NCBI RefSeq assembly: GCF_007655135.1 | Contig: NC_045130.1 | Span: 16,120,001 to 16,184,000, forward strand | Reading direction: 5' to 3' | Source: Punica granatum | Lineage: Eukaryota; Streptophyta; Magnoliopsida; Myrtales; Lythraceae | DNA length: 64,000 nucleotides | Part shown: positions 50,111 to 61,271 of the stretch, one piece after another | How positions within the stretch are numbered: position 1 is the stretch's first letter | Layout: every line of letters starts with the position of its first letter | Notes under the pieces: generated by a model | Seen by the model: only the letters and a program-made list of their open reading frames with translations | Told to the model about the DNA's origin: nothing | Databases searched by the model: none | Position numbers and translations under genes: made by a program

Positions 50111-50720
50111 TGTGGATCATGGTTCATCGCTCCTAAACCTAAATTTAGAATCGAAAGGAATATGACAATGATGATTTTCAGCCCAAATCCATATCAACAA
50201 GCCGAAGGCCAAAGAAGCATATCTTGAATATATCAAGGACATATTCTCGTGATATGAAAATGGAAGATGAGATGTCTTAATCCATATATTATGAATATTA
50301 TTATCTTAATTAGGTAGTATATTTTATTTAAATAGAAATATATTTAGAATTAGATATTATTTTCAATTTTAGTTTGAGTCAAGAATCTTAAATTTTCTAC
50401 TTTGGAACCATTACTTATTTTGTTTTAGGAAGTTACATAGTGAGTATAAATTCTAATTTCCTATTTAGTGTCTTCTTAGTTGTCTTAGGTCTATATATAT
50501 AAAGTCCATCTCATTGTATAAGGTTAGAACTCTATATCTCAAGAGTAATAGTACTTCATTGATAAAGTTGAGAGGTTTTCTCTTCTATCATGGCCCTTTT
50601 AGGTATTATATATCGGGCTTGGACGTGTAATACTCCCTTAGAGTCTAAATTCAGATTTAGGATCAAGAAACCGTAATCCAAGTTGTGTAAAAGAGAAATC
50701 GTTTATTGAAGAATTCTTTT
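50111..50720 (-). mobile_element. Degenerate 5' LTR of the Ty3/gypsy relic (far end uncertain)
   Basis: The near end is placed at tgtggatc (CA end on the minus strand), 10 bases from the primer-binding site. The region has LTR-like composition with TATA stretches. The outer boundary is not defined because no second LTR is in the window, only a short inverted fragment at 48845. Confidence 0.5.
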
Positions 50721-53118
50721 GTTAGATTACTTTAGTCCAATGTTATTATTAAATATTTATAAAATTAATTCCCAAGATGATGTCTAAGTAAAATTAAACA
50801 AATAAAAATATCCTATTACGAAGGTCAAAACGCAGCCTTATAAAACAATGTAGTAGAATCTTCTCATAATTCTTCATTATTCTTTAAATACTTGCAAATT
50901 GACATAATGCTACTGACGCATTGAAAATCCAAAAATTGAAGAGATTGGAATACTTACTTTTGATGTTATAATAGAGAAGAAAATTGGAGAAATTATTACG
51001 GGACATGTCTAAGATAAATAACTTAGCAGAATATTTCATTTCAACTTTGAGAAAATCAAGCATTCTTTTGTTCCATTTCTTCAAAATACTGATTAATTCC
51101 ACTTTCTATTTATTACCCAATCTGAATGCAGATTTCTTTCCAATGCATAGATAGTATATTCAATAAAGCAAGAAATCAGAAGATACTTCCAATTCAACAA
51201 AGCAAAAAAGTAAGATTAAGATACTTCTTTTCAGAAGTAAGACACAAATTAAGATGAGATTATTATAATGATATCATGGAATTAGATTCATAAGTTTAAT
51301 GGTCTCACGAAATTACTCATGTAATTAACTGGAATGATCTTATACAAGTATTTTAAGATGAAATGACCTTCAATTCCAAGTATTTTTTTTTTCTCATGGA
51401 ATTTTTATAGCACAAGATTAAATTAATTTTAAAAATTTTCGTATAAGAAAAATTTCTTCTTTTTCAGTGGTCAATTCGTGTATCAATTGAAGTCAATAGT
51501 AATAATAAGAGTGTCATCCAAAGTCATGTGCATATGCATATGTCCCCAATTCATCGGTTAATTTACTTTCTCAATCCTCCAAATGTTGCATTGACGAGTC
51601 AACATGAGGGAATTTCTCGAAAAATCTATATATAGCTTAAGCTGCAACAATTAATATGCATGTAATATCAAAAAGACCTTAAGTTACAATAGCATATCTT
51701 AGAACTAGTGTCCGAGCATCGGAGAAGCGAGTTAGAAAATTCTTTTCAAATTGGAAAAGTAACGTAAAATTATCGCGAAAAACAGTCGGTGAACCTTGGT
51801 ACTCGACTTTGGGATCGTTGAGTTCAAAGAGAGATAAAAAAAAATAAAGGGGAAAAAAAAGAAAAAGAAAATAACAACAGAGGTTGCGGATTGATAAGAA
51901 CGTGGAGTCACCTCACCTCCATCCATCCCTGTAAAAATTGTTCATAAAAATGGTGGATTTCCCTTTCTTCTTGTTCTATGCCCATTAATATAAATAGCAC
52001 TTTCTCACCCTCATGCTCGTTTGAAGTCTATATATATATATAAATTCAGCTGCTTCTTTATATCTCGAGTTCGAATGTTTCCATCGAGAAAACTTTCTTT
52101 AGGGCACGGAATTCGTGATATTTCGAAATGGGATACAAAAGCGATAATCCTTTCGACATGGCCAAATGGAGGAATAACCTACCGAGGAAGTAAGGGCAAA
52201 TCACCGCTTGTTCAGTTCCGTATACAACTTCCCATTTTTCCGATTTTATTTCCGGTTTGCCAACCGGGATAATGCTCTTACAACTTAACATTGCACAAGA
52301 GGCTCGAGTTCACGCCTGTTTGATTCGTGTTGACATTCCCAATCCAGGAGAGGCCTGTCGAGGTATTACTTGGGGAAATCAAGGTCGTTCACGTGCATGG
52401 CCAATGTTCAGTGCCTCGAGGACTTGAAGAAGCAAGACCACATTGACGCAAAGAAGAGGAAGAAATACTCAGAGAGGAGGAACTCACCGATCCGCTTCGT
52501 TTCCTATTCTTCGCATAATCCCCACTTAGGACATCAATTATAGCCCCCTTATATGTCATCATACGCACAGATTCTTGCTCGTCACCTTGTACACAAGGCA
52601 AGACATGACACTTGATAAGGAAGTTGTGAACTTGATTACAAGAACATATCGGTGTATCTTGTTGGCTTCAATCTACGCTTTAAAATGCAATTACAAGTTC
52701 TTCATTTATAATGTTCAAGCAAATTGGTACCACCTGCCTCAGGTTCAATTAAAGGGCCAAGTTCCGCTCGACAAGTCGGAATGAAAGAACAAGGGAATAT
52801 GATGGAATCTAACAAGAAGAGTTAAAAGCAGAGCACTAGAAAGCAAATTAGTTGTTCACAAAATCATATCAGTTCAAACAAGTTTCAGTGTCAAGGCAAA
52901 AGCAGTTGTTTCTCCACATAAGTCAAATGCAAAAAGAAGCATGTCAAGAGCCCGTTCTATCTGAATCTAACCTCAAACTAAGTAGTAATCTAAGAGACTG
53001 TTCATTCAACATCAATCAACAATTATCAGCAAACCCAAAGAATGGCCCCTTCCTCCCTCCCTAGTAAAATACAAAATTAGCATCGAAAGAGTTAATTCGA
53101 GATCATCAGAGAGTATAG
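50721..53118. other. AT-rich spacer and SAE2 3' flank
   Basis: 50.7-51.9 kb is AT-rich without features. A GC-richer patch at 52070-52600 has short open frames on both strands that I do not recognise. The last few hundred bases before 53118 are probably SAE2 3' UTR. Confidence 0.45.
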
Positions 53119-56100
53119 TCATACCACCCTCCTCGTCTTGGTATTGTCTGGGTTTCCATCGAGCATGACCACGACATCATCATCATCATCATCATCATCA
53201 ATTTCTTCCACTTTCCCGTGATTGTCGGTGTCAGCAGGGACCTTTGAGCTAGATGGTGAGGTTGCATTCTTGGAAGCAGTGGAGAGTTTCCTTTTCTTTG
53301 TTGGGACCACATCTGTTTCTTCCATTGTACTGATCTCTGCATCCTCGTTCAGTTCTGCAATGGGTCTGCTTGAGTTCGATGTACCCACGTCGCTGACTCT
53401 GTGATTCTCTTCTTTCTTTTCCGTTGAAGAAGGCTGGGACCACCCGACCAGTACCATCCCATCAGGTTCCTTCTCCTCGTCAAATTCCTCCCTTCCAAAA
53501 AAAATATGAATATGTCAATCATAAGCATGTGATATATAGAATTCTTAATCCAAAGACTGATGAAGACTGTGCAAATCATAAAGTGACTTATCATAAGGAA
53601 AACAAGCACAAAGACCCAGAAAACTCATATTATCTCCAACATCTCGGGTTAAGACTCCCCATTCTGTGCTACATGGGCTTCATGACAAGGCCTTGACTCA
53701 CTTAGATTGATGGCCTTTGCAGATAATGATGGGCCCTACTTGTCTTCATCAATGTTAACAAGTAAACAAATAAAAACACCGAAACTTGAGGAACAAACAC
53801 CAGCAGGGACAACTGACTACGGAAAAAATGGGCATCTACTTGGGGTTGAAAGTCAAGCAAATAGATGAGGAGAGACCTGTGCTTTATATTGACATTGCAA
53901 ACAAGCTCTTGCTGCATATCCTCAACTGTGAGCATTGTCCCACCAGTAACTGGAGAAGGAAGCTCCGAGAGCACCTTAAATTTGAAACTTTAATTAGAAA
54001 AATGAAAGTGGAATTTTGATATATTGGACGCATTGCCCAAAACTCATCCTCAATTTTAAATGAAACTGAAAGAAGCATATACCTTCTCAAGGTTTGCCGC
54101 ATAATTTGCCACCATATCTTCCTCAAGATCATCACCAACTTCATAAAGAAGGGCAGAGCCATGCATAATGATGGGAGAATGCATTCCTAGCTTCGCCTTA
54201 ACAATCTTCTCAACAAAGTCCCGCAATTTCGACTGATAAGTGTTGATCTCAAGGGACAGCGGCGTCTAATAAATCATTATCAGATCAGTACAATAAGTAC
54301 AAGGATGTTGTAGCAATGTTTCAAACCTCAGACATGAGAAGAGGCTACATTTAAAGTTTGAATACCTCAGAACAAACATAGCATGATTTGTTCGGCTCAA
54401 ATGGTTCCACAGGCATAAGCAGCATATTCTTTGTAGGATATTCCAGACAATAGGTCATCCTGCAGAGACCAAAACAGGAGAACTATCAAGAGCAACCCGA
54501 GTTCAACCTCCATCTCCACTTGGGCAGCACACAGGCCCAGTCTAGCTTTAGTGAGTTTCAAGCTCGATTTTGCAACTTAAATCACGCTCAAGCTTTGCGA
54601 TTGGCTAAATTGCAATCTTAAGCAAACCCAAAAATTTCTAGATGACTTGAGATAGTCGCACCTGTAGTTTTTAGTGTCATTTTGCAGCACCTTGATTGCC
54701 TCAATCACGATCAAGCCTGCGATGACAGCATTCGTTGTTGCAACAGCATGAACAATATTTCCTGCTATGCCTTTAGCTTCAAAGAGACTGTGAAGAGGAA
54801 TTCCAAAAGAAGAAGCCCTGATATTTGCTGCAGCAGTCACAAATTCCACCGCTAACTGATCATCCTTGTCAAAACTCAGACTTCCAATCTCCTGCTCTCA
54901 ACAAAAGTAACAAGTGGATAAAATAATACTTAGCTCCCCAAGGAAGATAAGCAACTATCCATCTGACACTTTCAAGCATGAACGAAACATAATACCTTTT
55001 CCCTTGTCGTGAAAAATAGCTTAAGGGCCTCAAGAAAGACTTTTGAGTTTTCCATGAGGCTCCAGACATCTTGTGGACTCCTCATCCCGAGAGATGCCAT
55101 TGCAGACACTGATGAAGGATCATCAGTGGAACCATTCTTTTCTACACTTCCGTTCTGTTTGATGGATTTCTCAGGCAATGCATCCTTACTGTATATAGGC
55201 CTAGGCCGATTCCGATTCTTCCAGGTATCTTCATTAGACAGGGCCATCTCAATGTTATAACCAAATACATGATCAAATATTCTTCTTCCATAATCCTCGA
55301 TATCTTCATCTTTTCTGCGCTCAAATACATCCTTGGAATTTTCAGATGAGCCAGCAGCATCACTTGAACGTACATTCAAATCATTATCCTGAGTCGTATC
55401 CCCAAATAACTTCGCAAAGAGAAGATCCTTTGCCCACACAATACAATGAACAAACTGCAAAATAAATGATAAAAGGAATGAGATAGCAATAAAAACAAAC
55501 AAAACAACAGTAGAACTGACTGGCTCGCGGGTCAAAAAATATTAAAGATCTTAACTCAAAGCAACAAAAGAGGAAAGTTGAATCATAGTATTTGATCTAA
55601 AGGTATCAGCAATTTCTCAAACAAAGTGCATGTAAAATCAGTCTTGACTCAACAAAGTATAAATTTCTTAAAATGGATTGTAACATTTGTACCACTAATA
55701 ACTAGGCTGCGAACATATTTTTGCTACGATAGATAGCTAACAGATATAACCAGAACTAAAACACATAATGACCTATGTATTAGGTGATTCATAAGAAAAT
55801 AAGAACAGGAGTTTCAAAAATGAACTTTCAAAACTGGATGTAAAGCAAATTGAAAATAAACCAAGTGCCACAGCACTGGGGTACCTTCGATGGAGTACTG
55901 GTGATTGTGCAAACAGGATATGTCTTGGGAGCTGGCTTTGGCTGGCACTCATAACATTCTGTCTTTCCTTTCAGATGTACAGTCACCTGAATTCATCACG
56001 TGGTTATGAATGAAATTAGACAATAACAAATTCGAAGTACCTTGATATCTAGGTACCTGTTCATTTAACAGAATTGAGCAAACAAAATCCTTAACCCTCA

Positions 56101-57406
56101 AACATGATTCAACACATTTTCATCGTATCATGAATCCCACTTTGTTGGAATTTGGAAAACCTCATCTAAATAGGAACAATGAGAAAACCGTTACTTTAGA
56201 TGACTTTAGAGATTTCCATAACTATCATCTTAAAAGGCCAAATAATTGGAGAATAGAATACTGATTTATCCAAAAATAGAAAATAACACACCTGTCCAAG
56301 GAACCCAGTAGTCCCACTCTCAACCAGAGGAACATCCGCAGCTAAGCACAAGCGATTGACATGTCTCCTCGCATCCAAGTTGTCAAGACCATTCAAAACA
56401 ACATTAAATTTCTTGAAAAAGTCTACGTTGAAGTCAGGATCCTTGACATTTGCATGGTACGGGGTGATGTTTATATTCGGCCTAAACCTCAGGACTGCAT
56501 CCCGAGCAACCTGAGGTAAACAAAATCTATCATTTAAGACTTGCCCAGCAGGTAACTACCACAAATGAATGATACATAATCTATCTATTTAATACAAAAA
56601 AAAAAAGGAGGACAAATCTGCAAGCAGAATTAACAGATAGTAGGCAATTAAAGGTACCTTGGCCTTAGATAGCCCAACATGTGATCGGCGAAATAAAAAC
56701 TGTCTGTTGAGGTTACTCACTTCTATGGTGTCCATGTCAATCTGCAAATCATCGCCCCAAATTGTATTGAATTAGCCGGGTAGCTTCAAGCAGCTTTGTT
56801 TGCTTTGCTAACGTTGGCACAAATTGAAATAGCCATAAAAATGGCTGTAGAAGACAGTGCTCACTAAAGGAATAAATTTTGTACATAAAAAGAAAACCCA
56901 AAAGATAATTCCTGTATAAGTCGCTGCAGATTAAACTCGAGGCGAATTCAATCAAGAAAACATAATTTATATTCGGCCTAATGGTGTCGCAATTTCCTTC
57001 AGAGGAAAACAAACCGACCCAGAAATGAACAGAGGGCAACAGACAGCGGGCAGTACCACGGTACAATCAATAAACACTGGAAAGTCAACGAAGTCAAACC
57101 TCAGAAACCCTAGACAACGTAGAATCCCCCAACGTAATAGCTCGTAGCTTACTAAAATTAACGCACTCACGATATGGATATCCTGGAAGCCGGAGAGGGC
57201 TAGGGTTTTCAGGAGCTCGCAGCCGATCCCACCGGCCCCAACCATCAACACCTTCGCGCCCTGAGAGGGAATCAATCCATGAAAGACCGGGAGCTCCCGT
57301 AAATCAGAGAACCAGCGAGTCACAGGTGGAACTTACAGCGAGTAATACGGGACAGGGAGGTGAAAGGGAGTACCTTTACTGCAGAGAGCTGCTGCTGGGA
57401 CGCCAT
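53119..57406 (-). CDS. SAE2: SUMO-activating enzyme subunit 2 (SAE2/UBA2)
   Basis: The catalytic half of the SUMO E1, which adenylates SUMO with SAE1 and carries it as a thioester. Eleven exons in transcript order: 57406-57374, 57260-57171, 56741-56658, 56510-56292, 55986-55885, 55454-54996, 54891-54662, 54459-54366, 54265-54083, 53974-53877 and 53491-53119. They total 1965 nt, 654 residues (Arabidopsis 625). [14 protein letters not shown] leads into the ATP-binding loop [12 protein letters not shown], then [17 protein letters not shown] and the crossover region with the catalytic Cys in [11 protein letters not shown]. Zinc-binding pairs are CYEC and CYVC. A ubiquitin-fold domain ends near [19 protein letters not shown]. 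The tail has KKRKL (nuclear signal) and eight Asp followed by VVVMLDG, a SUMO-interaction-like motif. No break is seen. Confidence 0.97.
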
Positions 57407-58600
57407 TGGAGGACGTAGAAGCGGAGGACGTAGAAGCGGAGATGCAGAGGGATGGATTATCAGGGGGTCTTGAATTGCATAAATATGTATGTGAGGGAGA
57501 AGGGGTGAGAGGAACGGATGGAGAGAGAGAGAGAGATGGAAGCTGAAGCTCTTCAAGCCAAGGGGGCTGCAGATGCAGTGAAGGGAGAGGAGATGAAGGG
57601 GCAGAGCTGAAACGACAAGGAAACGGAAGGAAGGAGGCGCCAAAAAGAGCAAAAATGGGGAAGCTTCACTCTCTCTCTCTCTCTCCCCCCCCCCCCCCCC
57701 CCCCCCCCTGTGGGCACGGCCGAGTCGAGTCGGGGGGCTAGCTACGGGGGAGAAGCAGGCGAGCCGAGCCGTGGACCGAGCCGAGCCGGTTTTTGTTTGG
57801 CCCGTCCAGCTTACGATCTCGTGTTCTTCTTTTTCCCTTTTTGGCTGCGGCAAACTGCCAAACCAAAATTTAATTTTCCAGGTCAGCTGCCACTACAATA
57901 CAAATAGCCTATAGGTACAGAAAAATAGAGTCCATTTAGCCTATATCAATCTATGCTCTCTAATTCGAATCTCTAAAATAGGCTGAATACTGTCACATAC
58001 TTGCAACATCATTTAGAGATACATTCAATAAAAAAAGAGACTAAGTGAGAGCATCTCAAGTCATTCGATGATTTCTTTACATATTGATTTGGGTTTCAGT
58101 CATTCGAAATCATTTCACTTTGAACTTGTCAATCAAAATATTTTTAGTCATAACCAAAATATTTGAGTCATAACCATATGATAACAAAATATTACAAAAA
58201 TTTTCAAGTAAGAGTATTACAACATTGACAATTAGAAATTAACAAAGACATATTCAATATGAGTTCTTTAATTTGTTACTCAACTTCAACCATTCGGGGT
58301 CGGAGGACCGAACACTACATTCATTGGGATGTTCTTAATTTTTGGGATGCTCTACTAGACGACCCTACATTCATAGAGATAAACTGGACTTATTGTGCGG
58401 CTAGCATAGAGATCACAAAATTATGAGGATCAAATTGAAACAATAAAAACTACAAGGAGAAAAGTGTGGGATAAGAAAGTTTTAGGGACCATATTGAAAA
58501 TATCCACTGTTGAACTACAGAGGTGATTTTGAGCATTCGCTTTGTCAAGAAGGATGAGAAATTGATTAGCCCGTCGCTTGATTGTGGGCGCTTTCCACGG
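57407..58600. other. SAE2 promoter side and AT-rich spacer
   Basis: The SAE2 upstream region is GA-rich and holds a CT tract followed by 24 C residues at 57685-57708. From 57.9 to 58.6 kb the sequence is AT-rich with no supported gene. Confidence 0.5.
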
Positions 58601-58615
58601 GCCACCATAATGCAT

Positions 58616-59180
58616 TCAAACCACAACTCGAGTCTGTCGCTTCGACATTCGAATCACTTCTAAGCATACACGAAGTATTTGGCCTAGTACGGCAATACAC
58701 ATCAACGCATATAACATGTATTCATCAGGGCTGGCTTGGAAACCATTTTTCCCCCTCTGGATGAGCTGACCCAGACACAGAACAACAGTGAGAAGGGTGA
58801 GGCTAAACGAGAGGAAAATGCCTTCGATACAACTCACAATCTTGCGCGTCTGGGCTTGGAACGCGTGGATCAAAATCAGCACAAGCAGGACGAGGCCACC
58901 GGAAATGTAGAGGATGTAGGTATACAGTTCATAGAGTCAGTTGCAGATCGAGACGGTGACGCCGGCAATGTGGGTGTCTTCGCCCTGCCTCGTCGTCTTC
59001 TAAAAAGATCCTTTGAGGGTCTTCTGGCCGCTGCCTTTCCCATTGCTCGTCTAATACCCACGGGGGAGCAAGAAGGATGCACCGATTGTGACTGTGAGGA
59101 TGAAGCCGGCGATGTTGACAAGCTCATTCCTGTAGCTGTGCTCCTCCTCTTTGTTCACGGTGTCGGTAGCAACATGTTGA
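58616..59180 (-). pseudogene. Broken multi-pass membrane protein gene, family not recognised
   Basis: One minus-strand frame runs from about 59180 to a final stop at 58616-58618 with three in-frame stops (59051-59053, 59000-59002, 58937-58939) and no frame shift. It encodes four hydrophobic stretches: GFILTVTIGASFLLP, YILYISGGLVLLVLILIHAF, IFLSFSLTLLTVVLCL and YMLYALMCIAVLGQIL, with charged loops between, which looks like real membrane protein. No AG acceptor follows the third stop early enough for an intron to remove it. The overlapping plus-strand frame (58736-59347) is open for 203 codons but is hydrophilic and compositionally like an antisense shadow. Confidence 0.6.
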
Positions 59181-59547
59181 ATTTCAAAAAAAGGATCTTC
59201 TATCTATCCTCGAAGCACTTGTTCCACTTGTGCAGACATGTGCGTCAAAGAAAGCATATAAAAAGTGCTCAGGTAATGAAATTGGTCTTGACGAGGCTCC
59301 TAAGAATAATTTGGTTACATATACGTATATGTACTGATATCGTGTAATTTGCATAATGACTTAGATTTAGCATATTTTTAAGGGTTAATGGCCCAAAAAA
59401 TTACCAACTTCTCACTTTTTTCTCAAATTTAATATCAACTTTTTAAAATGACAAGTAAAATTACCAATTAAGTTTCCATTCTCATGTCTTGCAATTGGTC
59501 AAAAGTTTACTAATTTTTCCTACGTGGTAGAGTAATAGCACACACGT

Positions 59548-59865
59548 TACCATCAGCACGGTGATCTAGTGGTTAAATTTAAAGCGTTCCATTTGAACAT
59601 CACGAGTTCGAACATCACTGAGACATAAAACTCGCCACTACGTGGATGTATTATGGGCTGGCGGTGGCCGGCCCATAATGCTTGATCTAGTGGGTCTTAA
59701 ATTTAATTTACTAGTGTATTGATGGGATTGCGATGATCAAATTGGATTAAGTCTCAGCAAGCTATGGCGAAAGAAACATTCTGTGGGGGTTAAATTTCCT
59801 TAATTAAGACAGTTACAGGGAGCTAATAACCCTACTTAACATTTAATTCAGAAAAGAAAAAAAAG
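59548..59865 (+). mobile_element. tRNA-derived SINE, family 1 copy A, inside the Mutator-like element
   Basis: Direct repeats gcacacacgt lie at 59538-59547 and 59866-59875. The element starts taccatcagcacggtgatct, has the A-box-like gatctagtggttaaa and B-box gagttcgaacatc, and ends in an A-rich tail (gaaaagaaaaaaaa). It aligns end to end with copy B (33723-34053, minus). Confidence 0.9.
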
Positions 59866-60569
59866 GCACACACGTGGATAACAGATAGATGACATGTCAA
59901 TTTTTAATTTTTCTCACTTGACCAACATACGAAATGACAATAATGACCTTGTATCCCTTCCCTTCCATTTCCTTTGTCCTCGGCAAAATGGGGAATTCAC
60001 CCCCCTCAAAAGCTCTCCTCCTCCCCTAATCCTCGCGCGTTCTTCACGCTACTTTCTCCACCAACATCACCACGTGGGAACAATTCGAAGGGGAAGGGGG
60101 GAAACGATAAAGCTTACGTCAAGGATGGGAAGGCAATCTTCTATGGAGGACGGAGGATCCAGTCGCTTTCTCCCAACTTCGGCGAGCTGCTCCTCGAACT
60201 CCTTGTCCTAGGACGACATCGTTGCCGAGGAATCTTCGAGCTCAACTGTTTGTGGCTACAGATCGAGGCGGAATCTCACTGTCAATGGTGGATTTCAGGC
60301 CATTAAAGCAACGGGGAGAGAGAGGAGTTGAAGAGCGGAAGTCTCGATTTTCGAGGAAAAAAGCTTCGATTGCTCAGAGAAGAGAGAAGTCACAGTGACA
60401 GAGAGAGAGAGAGAAGGGTTCACTCTTCTTTTGAAGTCTCGATTTTGGGAAGAAGGAAGAATGGGGGGTGGGGAAGCTTTGATTGCTCGGAGAGCTGCGA
60501 CGTGAAGGCGAAAAGGACCACCACTAGCCCCTTCTCTTCCACTTCCCTTTTTCTTTCTTTTGTTAAGTT

Positions 60570-60690
60570 CGGGGCAAGAGGCCTCGCCGGCCCCACCACG
60601 GCCCCTGTGGGGTCGCCGGCAACCTGTAATGTTGCCAACCCCGATTGAGGTGGTGGTGGCGCCAGCGAGGCCCCCCACAGTTTGCAACCC
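60570..60690. repeat. GC-rich repeat island 3
   Basis: Contains ggcctcgccgg near 60580 and the imperfect inverse ccagcgaggcc near 60662, with gaggtggtggtggcg between. It has the same wording as island 1. It lies inside the Mutator-like element. Confidence 0.6.
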
Positions 60691-60933
60691 CTCCATTCGT
60701 TTTTTTTTAAATATATATATGTTTTAACAAATTTAATTTATCTAAATAATTAGTGGGTGCACCGTTAGTGGTGTGCTCCGGTAGTGCCAAATCAGAAAAA
60801 ATCGTTAAAGTTGACAAAAGAATTAACGATTTGCTAGACGTGAGCAGGGAAGCTTAGTTGAAGCTTAGTTGGTGATGTTGTATATCATTTTAAAAAGTTG
60901 ATGCTAGATTGAGAAAAAATGGAAAGTTACCTC

Positions 60934-61271
60934 ATTTTTAAATTATAATAAAGTCTATGCAAAAATATGTATCACGTTAGTCTCACTTCTATGACTCCTA
61001 CTGTAAGATTAACTGCATTGCATTAGTCATTTTATGTTTTATATAATTTGAAATTATATGAAGGTAGATAGTTTTACATTTGTTTGGAAAAGTAAATGTT
61101 GTGATATAATAGAGATACTGTCTTCCTAGTTAGTCTTATGCATCTTGGCCATCTTGTGGCAAGAGGGACATTAATCTCTAGGATGCATCAGCTACAGTGG
61201 CAGGCCAACCCTTAGGAAAAGGCTTTTCAGCATTATTTGTGAAAGTTGCAATGAAGAATGGTTAACCCTTA
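60934..61271. other. Short AT-rich spacer between two transposons
   Basis: No gene or repeat recognised. Confidence 0.5.

Larger units (their letters stand above)
59382..60933. mobile_element. Mutator-like element with >100-bp inverted ends, hosting a SINE
   Basis: The left arm from about 59401 (ttaccaacttctcactttttt, atatcaactttttaaaatga, ttccattctcatgtcttgcaa) matches the reverse complement of 60790-60931 (atcaactttttaaaatgata, cttccctgctcacgtctagcaa). The similarity extends over at least 110 bp. The flanks tatttttaa (left) and catttttaa (right) could be a 9-bp duplication with one change. The interior at 59950-60710 is GC-rich and has short frames but no transposase, so it is non-autonomous and may carry captured sequence. 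Confidence 0.65.

Noticed and set aside
52021..52601. Open frames in a GC-richer patch (83 codons plus, 70 codons minus)
   Set aside because: Considered as an organelle-derived insert or small gene; no family was recognised and no start or splice context supports it.
57320..57853. 177-codon minus-strand frame overlapping SAE2 exon 1
   Set aside because: It reads through the SAE2 leader and into intron 1; only residues from MASQQQ onward to the gtactc donor fit SAE2.
58736..59347. 203-codon plus-strand open frame
   Set aside because: Although free of stops, it is antisense to a clear membrane-protein frame and is hydrophilic with no recognisable domain.
59894..60696. Several 100-130 codon frames on both strands
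   Set aside because: They lie within the Mutator-like element, overlap each other and are low-complexity or GC-repeat translations.
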